A DNA stretch of 64,000 nt, from assembly GCA_035771165.1 (NCBI GenBank), contig JAWNZC010000351.1, positions 6,239,001 through 6,303,000 of the forward strand, written 5' to 3'. The translations under genes were made by a program, and so were the position numbers. This document shows positions 1 to 11,094 of the stretch, one piece after another. Position 1 is the stretch's first letter. Every line of letters begins with the position of its first letter. Source of the DNA: Paragorgia papillata. Taxonomy: Eukaryota > Cnidaria > Anthozoa > Scleralcyonacea > Coralliidae. The notes under the pieces were generated by a model. It was not told where the DNA came from and did not search any database. It was given only the letters and a program-made list of their open reading frames with translations.

Positions 1-560
1 GGGGTTTGAAAGAGTTTTGAAGGATATAAAATACCAAACAAAATATTTAAATATACTCATTTTCTATAGGAATACACCATAACATGCAAGGCATACATCA
101 TGAGGACATGTCGTCATACATGGACAAATCAACTCACATTGTGTGTACCATTAATTAGGTGACTACTTCATGTCAGGCTGTCAGCTGCGTGAAGCGTACT
201 AAAATATTATTTAATCGTAATATACTATTATATACTATTAGCTGTACCATAGTGATTAAAACGTAAAACGACTATAAATCCAAAATCGGGTTTTTAAATA
301 GGAATTGCACTACATATCAAATATAATATTATACAACGGGAAAGGGGCGTAGTAACGGCATCCTAAGGGGCGCATGCATGTGCCATTGGCACAATGGCAC
401 ATAGGGCCAGTCCGACTCTGACAACCAGACAGAGAAGACAAAGTAAGAGTCGACTATTCATTTGTGTTTTAAAAAAAAGGGTAAAGAAAATTACGAAGGG
501 GTAAATTCAGAATATGTTACAATATTGACAAAGAAGCCATGCACAAATTACCTACCTTAA
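1..560. other. AT-rich sequence, no gene seen
   Basis: No convincing exon, RNA gene or repeat boundary is visible here. The stretch is AT-rich with short homopolymer runs and stop codons in all frames. Confidence 0.5.
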
Positions 561-576
561 CGTTCTGGTAGTATGC

Positions 577-867
577 TTATAATTTTAACTTTTGTGTCGG
601 ACTCTCGGTCCAGTCCAAATATTTCAGTGTTTTCCCGCTCTTTTTTGCGGTGTTGTTGAAACTGCCATTTTGGTAGAGCGCGATGACTTTAGTTTCCAGT
701 CTTCTTTCTTCTGAGAATGCCCCGGTCCATTCGGCGGAGAGCGACAAAACAGGCTTATGCCCCGCTTGTAAGTGACGTTTTATTTGTCCAAAACCAGAAA
801 ATGTCTTTGCTATGCCCCCGCTTATCCGCGGCCTGGGGTGGGCGGGGGTTTTCATTGACTGGTGCAT
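577..867 (-). CDS. Possible exon, unrecognised protein
   Basis: An open frame of 96 codons starts at an ATG near 867 and ends with a stop at 577. The stretch is clearly richer in G+C than its surroundings, and the peptide is basic and Ser/Thr/Lys-rich, with no motif, signal peptide or membrane segment that I recognise. No splice site or promoter fixes its ends. It could be a host exon, a CpG-rich promoter fragment or chance; I lean to uncertain. Confidence 0.22.
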   Translation of the reverse strand: MHQSMKTPAHPRPRISGGIAKTFSGFGQIKRHLQAGHKPVLSLSAEWTGAFSEERRLETKVIALYQNGSFNNTAKKSGKTLKYLDWTESPTQKLKL

Positions 868-1101
868 AATGGCTTATGTTCATGACGATCGACAGCCTTC
901 CACGCTCCGAGTAAAAACAAAGGCGGATGTTAATAACAACTTTTGAATTTGAAATGTTATGCTTAGAATGGAAACAGAGAGCCCCTCTTCTCTATGCCTT
1001 TTTGATGACTAAATACGTCTTCAAGAAAAGAAAATCCTGAGTGGCTTCACTGGCTTCCCAGTATAGCAGTGGCTGGTTCGACAATAATGATAACTGTAGT
1101 A

Positions 1102-1388
1102 TAAAGCCTGGTTTTCACTAGAGCATAAGCACAAGCATATATATGGCCATGATAAACAAAAGACCATACAAAGAAATGTAACTCCTGTGTATGCCGGTAA
1201 GGTATCTGACATTTTGCCTGGAAACGTCATACAGTATAATAATTTTTCCAACTGTAAACGCGACAATTGTTGCCGTTAATAATCCGCTGTAATGACATGT
1301 TTAATATAAAAGTTTCACAGATAAAATTATTTTTTGTTTTGTTTTTTCTTGAGCTGATGCTTACGTCGTTAGTGAAAACAATGCTTAA
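1102..1388. mobile_element. Foldback element with GGTTTTCACTA ends
   Basis: The left end reads AAGCCTGGTTTTCACTAGAG and the right end, on the opposite strand, reads AAGCATTGTTTTCACTAACG, followed on both sides by a GTAAGCA/ATAAGCA-type subterminal motif. Two imperfect inverted ends about 290 bp apart suggest a non-autonomous DNA transposon. No target duplication is clear, and no protein is encoded. Confidence 0.5.
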
Positions 1389-1779
1389 ACAACAATTATA
1401 TTACTTTTCAAAGAGTATTTAGCACTGACAGATCGTTAAGAAAATGTGAATGACAATATTTAATATTGCTAGGCTCGGTTGAAATGAAAGCTGTAATTTA
1501 CTAATATATTTATATAGGACAAAGAACAACAGATATTTTTCTCAACATTTTTGTCTTAAATATAATCACAACAACATAATAAGTCATAAAACATATTGCA
1601 CTCTCAAGAACAAACTCGGAATCACATTTCAGTGAGTATATAAATATTTGCAGTGAACCATTTCCCGCCATATCATCTTTCATCACCTAGCCCTCAAACA
1701 CGATGGAAAACTCTCCGTTTAGCAACGCTTTCAGTCGATCGAACCGAACATCTGATGCGATTCGTTCAGCGATACCGCA

Positions 1780-2087
1780 CTATAAATCCCAAAAGAATAT
1801 TTAAGGCGACTGACTTGATCAGGCTTCGCTCGGCTGGAAGTGAACCAAACACGAGTGGCAAGCCTTGAAATATTAGGGACTTCCCAAACCAGTAGGCAAA
1901 TTCACGAAAAGATATCCTTTCTCTCTTTGCCGACGTATTTCATAGCATGCTCTTGATGTTTATTCAACCTTTTAATGCTAAAAACTTGACAAACTTTGAC
2001 AAGCGCACTTTCGATATTTTCTGACATTTCAGAAAGGAATTGTTTACCCCCATGGTGCGCCACAGCGGGTGAGCGCGTGGTTCCCAC
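1780..2087 (-). pseudogene. RecQ-like helicase 5' fragment, frameshifted
   Basis: The minus-strand frame from about 2040 reads SENIESALVKVC..LNKHQEHAMKYV..ERKDIF. A one-base shift leads to FVNLPTG, and a second shift gives GKSLIFQGLPLVF. NLPTG-x-GKSLIFQ is the Walker A motif I of the RecQ-like SF2 helicases that are expanded in cnidarians, so this is the N-terminal part of such a protein. Two frameshifts within about 20 codons destroy the P-loop reading frame, and no DEAH box follows, so it is a truncated relic. Whether it is a retrocopy or cargo of a transposon cannot be told. A second, different fragment of the same family lies at 36038-36357 on the other strand. Confidence 0.72.
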
Positions 2088-2586
2088 TTATTTTCGGGAA
2101 TTTACAAATTAAAACATAATTATACCCCAACATAAGACCATAATACATCATTAAGATCGTTTGTAAGTCAGCTATTTAGATTTCAGGTTATTTTGCATGA
2201 TATTTACTCCTGTTTGCCGTTAAAACACCGCCAAGTTTTGGTAAAATTTTGGAATGTTTGTTCGATACATGGTAGATTGAGCGAGTCTCCGCCGAGATGG
2301 TTTTTTACCAAATTATTGCTAATCTACGAAATAATTACAACAGACAAATGCTTATAATAATGCATAATGCATGGTGATTCATGCCTGAATGAGAACGGCG
2401 TGTTTTCTAATCTCGTAAATTCGTAATAGTCATTAGCTGATTGCAGATGTAGACAAACTCTAATTTTTGAAAAACAGCTTGGATTCTTCCGACACTTTAA
2501 TTCTCTTTCTCTTTCGTTTTATATCTACCTGATTTTATATCTAAGCTGATTTTATTTTAAATGGGTGTTCCACCGCGTTATTTTGC

Positions 2587-3015
2587 CCATCCGCCTTTTA
2601 TCCCCCATCCACCTTTTGTCATCCGCGTTTTATCCCCTATCCGCCTTTTCTCATCCGCGTTTTATCCCCCATCCGCCTTTTGTATTTGTATTTGTATTTA
2701 ATAAGATATTCAGTTAGCTAGTGCTAGTTTACACGAGGTCTTAAAATAAATAATTAAAGTAATTAATATATTTACTAAAATTTTGAGTATAACTTCTAAA
2801 TGGATAAATATATAAATATATAGTAAATTACATATATATTACTTTTTTCTATGAGTTAGAGGGTTAACACTAATTATATAAACCAACTAAGCTGCTTACG
2901 AAAAGCCGATTTAAACCGAGATTTAGAAGCTATACTCTTAGTTTCACTATTGAGATTGTTCCATCCGCCATCCGTATCCGTCATCCGTATCCGCCATCCG
3001 CATCCGCGCTTTATC
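2587..3015. repeat. Degenerate CATCCGC minisatellite in two blocks
   Basis: Positions 2587-2680 hold about three units of a 30-35 bp repeat built on CATCCGCGTTTTATCCCC and CATCCGCCTTTTGT. A second block near 2960-3015 repeats CATCCGTATCCG/CATCCGC. AT-rich unique sequence separates the blocks. They look like remnants of one tandem array. Confidence 0.7.
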
Positions 3016-3450
3016 CCTACCCAAATGCTAGAGCAAACCCTTATTAATATTTTTTGTTAGACTTAAAAAGACTGTGGAACAATCTACCTAGTATAACGTT
3101 TGAAAGCTGGGCCTGAGAGTATATCGGCGCGTTTAAGAGCCATCTAAAACGATACATAATTATTTAAATTCTATTTTAGCTTTATGTAATATTTATATTT
3201 ACAGTAGAATATTTACTTTTGAAAGTTGTCATATATACAGTAGTGTTAACCTCTCAACATGGATTGTTTTTGAAGTTATTCAAAACATTCGCAGCATTCG
3301 TGTTATATCAGATTCAAAAAACATTCGGCTATCGCCTCGTGTTTTATATATTTGATAAAACACGTACTGCTGCTGACTCGATCATGTTTTAAATATTATT
3401 TAAAATTAAAGCAATGGATCGGAATTAAGTTGTAAACCTTGTAGTAATCG
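3016..3450. other. AT-rich sequence, no gene seen
   Basis: Nothing beyond low-complexity AT-rich DNA is visible. Confidence 0.5.
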
Positions 3451-3549
3451 AGTTATGATTACTATAATCAAGTTAGGAACAATACTAGGAATCGCCGAGT
3501 TAGGAATTGAGTTACTAACAAAAGATAAAAGACCGTTTGGGGCTAAAGG

Positions 3550-3551
<2 letters not shown>

Positions 3552-3600
<49 letters not shown>
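3552..3600. repeat. (AT)n microsatellite
   Basis: An almost pure AT dinucleotide run of about 49 bp. Confidence 0.95.
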
Positions 3601-3601
<1 letters not shown>

Positions 3602-4384
3602 TTATTTAGTAGAAACTTACTAGTATTCTATTGCAAATGCGGCAATCTGATTGGCTACTCTACTCGATATCTATTCGTCGATAGATAGCGAGTAACAAAT
3701 TGAGTACCAGTACTCGCGCGGTCATGCAGTAAGTCGGGGTTCTACCTGAAAAATGGGCACTTTTTGAAACAGCTAGAAAAGGAAGACTTTTATTTAAACC
3801 CATAACTAATTATATATCATTAAAAAGCTTATTTCCCATAGATTTTTAAAAAGAATGTTTCAAAGTACCAAACTCAAATGTAACCCGACACCATGCATAA
3901 TAAAAGACCACAAGCTGTGCATGATCTATATGTCCTTGAGTAAAGTTTTCTTATTATTGGAAATAAAAAAACTGTCTATTTTTGCTACCACTATGCAGTA
4001 ATCAGATAGTAGATGGTAAAAAGCGAAGGAATTTCCCAAATTTCAAATCCACACAAAACGGCAACAGTACAAAGTTGCAACAGCAAAACTTAGTAAAATT
4101 AGGATCGTTAAAAATTTATAACTTCTTAACTACACATCCTACAGAAAATTCCCTCACTTATTACCATCAACCTACTGTGAACTAATTTTCCTGAAAATTT
4201 CAGGTCAATAGCTTTAATTCTTTGTAAGATATCTTGACTCAAAGTCCGAGTTTATGAATTTTGAGAAAAATATCTTTAAACTTTAAAAAAATGAATTAAA
4301 TGCCAATATCTCGCACAATATGTTTGCAATAAGTACTAAATGTGCAAATTACAATAGAAGTCACTTTAAAATCCTCCAGCTTCA

Positions 4385-5939
4385 TAAGTGACCCCTTCTC
4401 TCTCACGAAGGGCTTCTTCCCATCTATTCCGGATCATCTGTACCCCTTGGCGTCGCCGCTTCTCTTTCGCTGTTGCCTGGCTCTCTGCTTTCCAGAGTCG
4501 TTTGTTGTCCTTATTTTGTATTGAGTGGCTAGTGTGGGACCTTTCAGGATAGAAAGCCTTTTCATTATTTTCTTTTTGCTTTCTGCTCCTTTATGGAAAT
4601 GGCACACTGCTGATGCTGATGCACATCGCACGTCTTTGGCACCATGATGCTTGTGCTTTGGGCATCGAACCCTGGCAAACCAGAGAGTTGATGAACTCAT
4701 TAGGATTCTGAGTTGTGCCTCTTACACATCGCTCAAGAAGTTTAGATTCACTAAGAGTCATGAACGTTGGTTTCAGTACCTCAACAGAAACCTGTGGCAA
4801 ACAGTCATCTCCTTTGTAGGTCTTGGTACCAGATGCTGCATCCTGTTGCCATTTGCACCAGGAATGTTCCCCACGAGTTCAGAATCTGTGCTGCTTGGTA
4901 GAATCTTTTGCTGTAACACTATGGTGTAGAATAGCAATAATGTTCTTCTTCATTGCATAGACAGCAGCATCCACTTCCCTGTCTGAGGGATTGGCCTTGG
5001 AGATGGTATTTTGACAGATGGCAAGCCCATAATATTTTTGAAGCTGCTTGATTTTTGCTTCCGTTAACCGGCCACGACCACCAATAGACTTTCCATCCTG
5101 AAGATTGCCTTTTGTTTGGGCTTTAAGATTGAGTAAATGTTTTCCCATCCTCTTTTGCACATGACCGACACAATCAAGCTTCACCACTTTATGATCATCA
5201 TAAACATTTTCAACAGAGATGAAAGCCTTGCTATCTCCATCACTTACCATCCATGTGTAACGCATTTTGTGCAATTCAATGGATCTCTTCCAGAGAATTT
5301 CAGCTCCTTCAGCTTCCGTTGCTGGTGAACTGCCATCAAAATTGATGTCACATTTGCCAGATGCCAAATGCTCCCTCCTCCACTCTTCAAACTGCTCATC
5401 ATCTCCATTACACTGCGATTTCTTCCAGGCGCACTTTTGACATGACTTTTACAGTACGTGGTAATCGAGAACCTCACCTGTATCTACTGAAATCACAAAC
5501 ACCACACCAGTTAAGGAGGTAAAGCCTCTCTTGGCCCAAGTGCCATCAAAACTCACAGCAGCATCAAGAACAGCAGTGTCGTTGGATTCTCCATTTTCAT
5601 CCATTATTATCTTCCGGAGCCTCTGTCCTGCGCTGAGAAGTTTCTCTTTGGCCACAATTTCTAAATCCTCCAGGATCACATCAACTTGCTTGTAATATGC
5701 ACCTCGAGACATACATGGCATTTTCATAATGCTGCAAAATAAAGCAAGCCCTTCATATCCAGATCCAGACTCAACTGCATAATAAACAGCTCTCCTGTTT
5801 ACATCAAAAGACTTTCCTCTCTCTGTGATGTTGACTGATGTATGTAATCTTGTACTTTCATCACAGCCATCACAAGACGGGAAAAGATTAGACATTAGTC
5901 CAGCCCGGTCATTGCTATCCTCTTCAATGGTTATATTTG
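4385..5939 (-). pseudogene. Mutator-like transposase, main exon, broken
   Basis: The exon opens behind a strong acceptor (polypyrimidine run then CAG at 5940-5950) and runs leftward in several frames. 5939-5449 contains ADVNRRAVYYAVESG-like sequence and SFDGTWAKRGFTSLTGVV; 5477-4879 continues with TWMVSDGDSKAF and DCVGHVQKRMGKHL; 4800-4434 holds KLLERCVRGTTQN and VRCPKHKHHGAK with a basic C-terminus. The order and motifs (SFDGTW..RG, VSDGDSK, DC.GHVQKR) are those of the Mutator-like transposase domain of cnidarian proteins, with acidic residues in SFDGTW and SDGDSK as likely catalytic candidates. Reading frame changes near 5460, 5350, 4880 and 4690 mean it cannot make a full protein. Confidence 0.85.
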
Positions 5940-6141
5940 CTGGAGAAAAAAAAAAGCAGTGATTTAGTGAATAATTTATTCACTATTATTGATATTGCCA
6001 CATGGAAACAATATAATATAATTATGTTCTTTTTCTTATTATTCTTATATTCTTTGCAAATTCACATTTGAATATTGAATAAGGTTATATTAAAAAAACA
6101 ATTCAAGTAAATGAATGGTAAAATGCAGGAAGGTCCAATGC

Positions 6142-6510
6142 TCATTTACTTTCTGTTACTAAGTCTTGCTGACCTTCTTCACATCTGTGCATAGAAGAAA
6201 GCACAGAAGATAAGTTCTTCAAATGCACCAGTCGGTAACTATTTTCATCCAATTCTTCTGTTTCTTCTTCAGATATTTCATCCTCAGAGTTGTGAAGCTT
6301 CATTTTCTTCCGAGAAGCACTTACTGGTTGTTCAACCTCATTGTCATTATCAGAATCAGAAATCTCGTGCTGTGTTTTGTGGGATGCCCCTTGACTTGAT
6401 ACAGCAATTTCACTCTCTTCCGAAACACTTTCTTCAGCAGATTTTGCGTGTAAATTAACTCCACGGAACCCTTTTCCTTTCCTTGTTTTTCTGTAACGGC
6501 TTCTATGCAA
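6142..6510 (-). CDS. Mutator-like transposase, N-terminal exon
   Basis: A 122-codon frame begins with a very basic HRSRYRKTRKGK stretch, as the N-terminus of a DNA-binding or nuclear protein often does, and continues into an acidic Ser/Glu-rich linker (SEESEI, EDEISEEETEEL). Near 6150 the sequence ACAGAAA is followed by GTAAATG, a usable donor. Spliced to the acceptor at 5940 it would enter the transposase frame in phase. The pairing of the two exons is inferred from strand, order and splice signals. Confidence 0.5.
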   Translation of the reverse strand: MHRSRYRKTRKGKGFRGVNLHAKSAEESVSEESEIAVSSQGASHKTQHEISDSDNDNEVEQPVSASRKKMKLHNSEDEISEEETEELDENSYRLVHLKNLSSVLSSMHRCEEGQQDLVTESK

Positions 6511-6979
6511 AGAAAACGTTTGTCAGTGTGTGAGTAGAATAATCTTGTTGGCGGTTGGATTATGACTGGAGAAGCATCTGGTACCATATAGCACTTCATA
6601 TGAGAAGAACATGATGTCCTTTTATATTATTTGCCTCATTTCATTGTTTTCTGGGAAAGATGCTTATTTCCGTTGTCATGGCAACGTGATCTTCCTCAAA
6701 AACCTCGTGCAGAAAAATGCCTTGTTTACATGAAATTGGTGAAAATAATTCAAAAATAATGTTGTCAATGGAAAGTTAGATAGTAAAAGATGTATGTTTT
6801 GATATAAACAAAAATTCCATTTCGCGGCCAAATTTTAGGTAGAACCCCGCCTAATCAACAAGGAGGCCACGAGGAGTGAAAGATTGTTTTGCCTTGGTTT
6901 TCACACAGAAAGAATGGTTATGCTTCGTTTTTTGAAATAATCCGGAAGAACTAAGGTACACAAGTTAGTTTATACTAAA

Positions 6980-7083
6980 ACAATTAGATTATTCGCTCTC
7001 AATTTCTATGAGATGATAGTTGACTCGAGCTCCGCTCTCGTCAACTATTCACTCAGAAATTTCGAGCTCATAATCTAATTGTT
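6980..7083. repeat. Short palindromic repeat
   Basis: AACAATTAGATTAT..GAGAGCG on the left is matched in reverse by ..CGCTCTC..ATAATCTAATTGTT on the right, with the centre at GTTGACTCGAGCTCCGCTCTC. It is probably a miniature foldback element and borders the AT array that follows. Confidence 0.6.
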
Positions 7084-7085
7084 AA

Positions 7086-7118
7086 TTATATATATATATA
7101 TATATATACAGTATATAT

Positions 7119-7206
<88 letters not shown>
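7086..7206. repeat. (AT)n microsatellite
   Basis: About 120 bp of AT dinucleotides with two small interruptions (ACAGTA, TAATAT). Confidence 0.95.
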
Positions 7207-7207
<1 letters not shown>

Positions 7208-7332
7208 CCAGCCAGCCGAGCTGCCTGGTATATACCATCTGCAACGTTGGGTTTTATCTAGATCTGCATGAGCTCTCAAAAATTTTCCGTTCTGCCTTTA
7301 AAAGAAACCTCGCATGATAGCAAAATTGCATG

Positions 7333-7405
7333 ATTCATTCATTCATTCATTCATTCATTCATTCATTCATTCATTCATTCATTCATTCATTCATTCATTC
7401 ATTCA
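7333..7405. repeat. (ATTC)n microsatellite
   Basis: About 18 perfect ATTC tetranucleotide units. Confidence 0.95.
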
Positions 7406-7772
7406 CTCGGCATTCATGTTTTAACTAACTGTTCTATATTTTATTGTTTGGCTTTGTACTATACATTGTTCATAATATTGTTCTTCTTTGTATTTTTCCA
7501 GAGAAAAATTACTAGGCATTTGGTGATTGGTCAATTGAATTAAAAGTAGTCTTTTCATTGGCTTATCGCCAGAAGTTTCTATCACGGCAAACAGACGAAA
7601 CTCCTGCAAAAGCCAATCACATTCAAGGATTAATTTGTGATAGAAACGCGTAAATTTATACTAAATGCAGATCTTATGTTGCACAGATATATAGCCAGAA
7701 TATGATTTAATTTCAACGATTTATTATACTAACAACAAATTTAAAGTTTATACCATACATTATAAGATATAT

Positions 7773-8168
7773 TTACATGCATCGGCATTTTTTCATATCC
7801 ATTTTTGTTCCAAATGGACATGGTTTCGGCAGATATACACATTGGCATTTTCTCATATCCATTTTTGTTCCAAATGGACATGGTTTCGGCCAACATACAC
7901 ATTGGCATTTCTTCATATCCATTTTTGTTCCAAATGGACATGGTTTTGGTTGACATACACATTGGCATTTTTTCATATCCATTTTTGTCCCAAATGGACA
8001 TGGCTTTGGTTGACATACACATTCGCAAGTATCTGGGTTTATAACTTTCCTCCTCAGATTGCACTTTTCTACGTCCTTGGGAAAACATTCACACTGACAA
8101 GTGTCCTGGCTCCAAAACGTCTTGCTCTCGTATCCAACGCAAATCTGTGGGCTGTTTTCGGTGCATTT
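7773..8168 (-). CDS. Cysteine-rich secreted repeat protein, last exon
   Basis: The exon follows an acceptor (TTATCTATGTGTCATAG, AG at 8169-8170), opens in phase 0 with KCTENSPQICVGYESKTFW, and stops at 7773-7775. It encodes 131 residues. After a non-repeated Cys region (DTCQCECFPKDVEKCNLRR) come four near-identical 20-residue repeats of the form C-x-C-V-C-x-P-K-P-C-P-F-G-T-K-M-D-M-K-K. The last copy has Tyr in place of one Cys. The spacing CxCxC..PxxCPxGxxxDxxxC recalls the Cys-rich tails of VEGF-C/D-like and Balbiani ring 3 proteins and, less closely, antistasin repeats. A secreted, disulfide-linked protein is likely; its partner is unknown. A Cys-rich venom or matrix role is possible but not shown. 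The DNA repeats are 60 bp long and almost identical, so copy number may vary between alleles. Confidence 0.75.
   Translation of the reverse strand, partial: KCTENSPQICVGYESKTFWSQDTCQCECFPKDVEKCNLRRKVINPDTCECVCQPKPCPFGTKMDMKKCQCVCQPKPCPFGTKMDMKKCQCVCWPKPCPFGTKMDMRKCQCVYLPKPCPFGTKMDMKKCRCM
7790..8032. repeat. 60-bp coding minisatellite, four units
   Basis: Four tandem 60-bp units (core CATATCCATTTTTGTTCCAA on the plus strand) differ at only a few bases each, mostly at the W/Q/L position before PKP. The unit length is a multiple of three and keeps the minus-strand frame open. Confidence 0.92.
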
Positions 8169-8170
8169 CT

Positions 8171-9430
8171 ATGACACATAGATAACAAATTAATTAAAGT
8201 ATTGGGAAAATACGTACGTAGTTCGTAAAAGAATGATTACTATTCACGAATCACACCGTGTTGTCTTTTTCGCCACTTTGCAAAATTGTAAGAGTATTTT
8301 GGGATTGTTACAGGGAACAAAATCTGTTAGTTCTGACATTTCAGTCGTTCCCCATAACTACTCCCGCAAGAGCCAATCCTCGCAGTCTTTTTCAAAGTAG
8401 TTAAATGAATGCTGGGCTAACCGGGCAATATATTTAAGCCTACTTCAAGACAGTAGATCATTATAGATATATAGATAATTTATTAAGATTGATAGATAGT
8501 TTATTAAAATTAAATCACATTACAGCTAAAAAACTGAATTGCGTGATTGTACAGAAATAAAATATTACAAAAAAAAAAGTGAAATATTAAATAATTACAA
8601 TAAAATATATTATATGTAAATAGTCAATCATACTATACTATTGAAAGTACGAACAGATATACCATAGAAGCTTTAGAAGTAGAACTACAAAGATTTGTAC
8701 ATCACCGTAAATCACCTCAGATCAGAACTGGTAAGCTAAAAACGATGTAATTTTCCTCTTTTTTTATCCATGCATGTACATATATATGCATCATCTGTCA
8801 GCTCAATATATGCATGCACTATGCAAAGCCATGAAAAGACAAAATGGGACCTGCTAAATCCTGTCAAGAAAATTATTTGCTCTTATCAAACAAACACTTA
8901 TGTGATTTTATTGAGCGCTTGTGGAATAATTCTATATTTCCCGTAAATAGTGAAAAACTTGCTATTGGATCACACCGCGTATCTTTGGCATGCAATTTTC
9001 ATTGAGTCAATATTTAATCAGGGTGCTTGGAGCAAATTTTGAGCGCAAATAGTATAAGTGGAAACGCTACATTCCTTGTGCAGAATCCTACTGCCATCGG
9101 AAACAAAGAAGATATGAAAGACCTCACATAACGTTTCACTTTGATGGCTATATTAAGTATATGCTTTGATCCGCACCGTACAAAAACAACATAATTATTT
9201 TTAATTTATAAATATTAAACAAAAATATACAATATATACGTTGGTGTGTGTTTGTATTTCTTTTTTCAAACCTGCTAATAAAAATTTCACATACAAAGAT
9301 AGCTAGCTATATATTCCTTCCGTCTTCATATAAGCATGCATGCTGATATATATAACTCTTATTTTTAAATCATTCAGCTTTTATTAATCTATTAAATCAT
9401 TAAACTAACATTTTGCTCATATTCTGCTGC
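8171..9430. other. Intron sequence, no further exon recognised
   Basis: This is the 3' part of the long intron of the Cys-rich gene. It is AT-rich and holds no exon with Cys-rich coding on the minus strand that I can see. Confidence 0.45.
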
Positions 9431-9439
9431 ATGATCGAA

Positions 9440-9912
9440 TGACAAAATAGTCAAAATGTAATACTGCATAGAGATCTTTGTAGCAATGTGGCTGCATGAT
9501 ATAGGTAATTTATACGTCCGATTCTATTCAAGAGCCAAACTAGCTAAAGAAGACCATTATTCAACCTATATATCTAAATCAGCTATAAAGAAGCTAAAAT
9601 ATTCAACTGTAGGAGATAAGCTAGTTGTCGTGAATATACTCCAGGGGTGTTTATATGGAAGAGGGACAGCCCCTCCTAGTAGGGCTAGCCCACTGAACTA
9701 TAAGAACTCAGAGGGGATTTTGAAGCCAGTGCCAGTCCCTTTGCAGGTAGCTCCCGTGCTTCAAGTTACTTAATTTTCATCCTGCCATATATTTTGTTTG
9801 AGACGATAACAAATTACTGCAAGTGAGGGCCGTATGTTAGATAACCTTTACGGTTAATACGTCTTTTTCCCTCGTATAATAAAGTTTTATTCTATATTAT
9901 TCTATTCTATTC
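9440..9912 (+). mobile_element. LINE 3' end with (TATTC)n tail
   Basis: The segment GAGGGCCGTATGTTAGATAACC..TTTTTCCCTCGTATAATAAAG followed by TTTTATTCTATATTATTCTATTC has the form of a non-LTR retrotransposon 3' untranslated end: a polyadenylation-like AATAAAG motif and a short pentanucleotide tail. A 95-codon open frame at 9486-9773 lies upstream but shows no reverse transcriptase motif. It is 5' truncated, in the plus orientation, inside the intron of the minus-strand Cys-rich gene. Confidence 0.5.
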
Positions 9913-10118
9913 AAGACAACGGATTCATTGAAATACATTGTTTACGTGGTATGCATATATGTTTTTTAGAAATAGCATTGGCTTCAATTTGATGTATAGT
10001 ATAAGTTTCCTCGTTGTGTTAAACTTTTTAAAATGTGGTAAATGTTCGGCCATGCATATTTCGTTCAATTCGTTGGGAAATAACACTAAGAAACTTGTTG
10101 TAGTTTTTCTGAGTTTAT

Positions 10119-10405
10119 AGCTGAAATACTTAACGCCGAACGTTGGGCTGTATATGAAACTGAAGCTATTGAAAAATGCTATTTGTATAGAAACGTCAAG
10201 AGTTTAGCTAAAGGGGAAATGATTAAAAAATATAAAAAACAACTGCCATTTTGTAACGTTCGGCAAACAAAATGGCAGTTGTTTTTCAGTATATTTTTGA
10301 GTCATTCCCCTTTAGCTAAACTCTTGACGTTTCTATACCAAATAGCATTTTTCAATAGCTTCAGTTTTATATACAGCCCAACGTTCAGCGTTAAGTATTT
10401 CAGCT
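10119..10405. mobile_element. 287-bp near-perfect palindrome (foldback MITE)
   Basis: AGCTGAAATACTTAACGC at the left is matched exactly in reverse by GCGTTAAGTATTTCAGCT at the right, and pairing continues almost to the centre near 10262 (AACAACTGCCATTTTGT against ACAAAATGGCAGTTGTT). It encodes no protein. Its RNA would fold into one long hairpin within the intron of the Cys-rich gene. Confidence 0.85.
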
Positions 10406-10445
10406 CAAACATTTAAAGATTTTTGGCTTCATCCAATCATATGGC

Positions 10446-11094
10446 CTCTCTCCTCCGCAGAGGTTAAATTTCGGAAATTGGAGGTTTCGGGGGTCGTCGG
10501 AGATGCTCGGAGGCGTCAGCTGGACATAAGTAGTGCGGGCGAAACTAGTCCAACGGAAAATTACATTTAACCTCTGCCAGATTTCTGTTGGCACAAGATG
10601 TCGGTTTCTTGCATGACTTGCTAATTCACGGATAACTAAGCCATCCACGTCTATATTAGTAACATATTTGTTGGTAAGTGATTATGACATGTTTATAATA
10701 TGTCTTTCTTGTAAAAAAGACAAAATATACTCAGTTTTTTTCCCGTTTAATATATCAGACGAAGACTGACGAACCAGAGGATAACATACTTATACCGGCC
10801 GACGTGTAGCTCACATTGAAACAACGAACTTTCCTAGTTTGTCCACACATTCAATTAACTGTGGTCGTGTAACCTTCTGCTATATTCGACATGTTTTCTA
10901 CAACCCGCAGTTCGAAAAGTTATTGACACCCCCCTGATGCCGCCATGTTGACACAGAAATCTGGCAGAGGTTCTTTTTTTCGCTTTCTCTTTCGCTATCC
11001 GCCCGCACTCCTTATGTCCAGCTGACGATTTCGACGCATCTCCGACGATCCCCGACATAGCCGATCTCCGAAAGAACCTCTGCGGAGGAGAGAG
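10446..11094. mobile_element. 649-bp inverted-repeat element, 9-bp duplication
   Basis: The element starts CTCTCTCCTCCGCAGAGGTT and ends with the exact reverse complement. The 9-bp sequence TCATATGGC flanks it on both sides (10437-10445 and 11095-11103). Subterminal regions also pair imperfectly (GGACATAAG against CTTATGTCC; CTGGCAGAGGTT twice). A 9-bp target duplication fits the Mutator superfamily. No transposase is encoded, so it would depend on one supplied in trans. Confidence 0.88.

Larger units (their letters stand above)
3735..6849 (-). mobile_element. Mutator-like DNA transposon, decayed
   Basis: The left end reads CGGGGTTCTACCTGAAAAATGGGC and the reverse complement of the right end reads CGGGGTTCTACCTAAAATTTGGCC, giving an imperfect terminal inverted repeat about 3.1 kb apart. 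Between them, on the minus strand, lies a transposase gene of the Mutator-like type found in corals. The flanking 9-10 bases (left ..gcagtaagt, right cctaatcaa..) are not identical, so the target duplication has decayed or the ends are slightly misplaced. The element was probably once autonomous; its transposase is now frameshifted. Confidence 0.72.

Noticed and set aside
3735..6849. Assigning the 9-bp-duplication family to this Mutator-like transposase
   Set aside because: Its ends (CGGGGTTCTACCT) do not match CAAYCTCGT or CTCCKYCGCAGA, so no direct link can be claimed.
7082..7279. Open frame encoding (IY)n
   Set aside because: A translation of the (AT)n microsatellite only.
7741..8088. 115-codon minus-strand frame with a repeated SIWNKNGYE-type peptide
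   Set aside because: It is the other reading frame of the 60-bp repeats. The frame with regular cysteines joins a good acceptor and the signal-peptide exon, so it is preferred.
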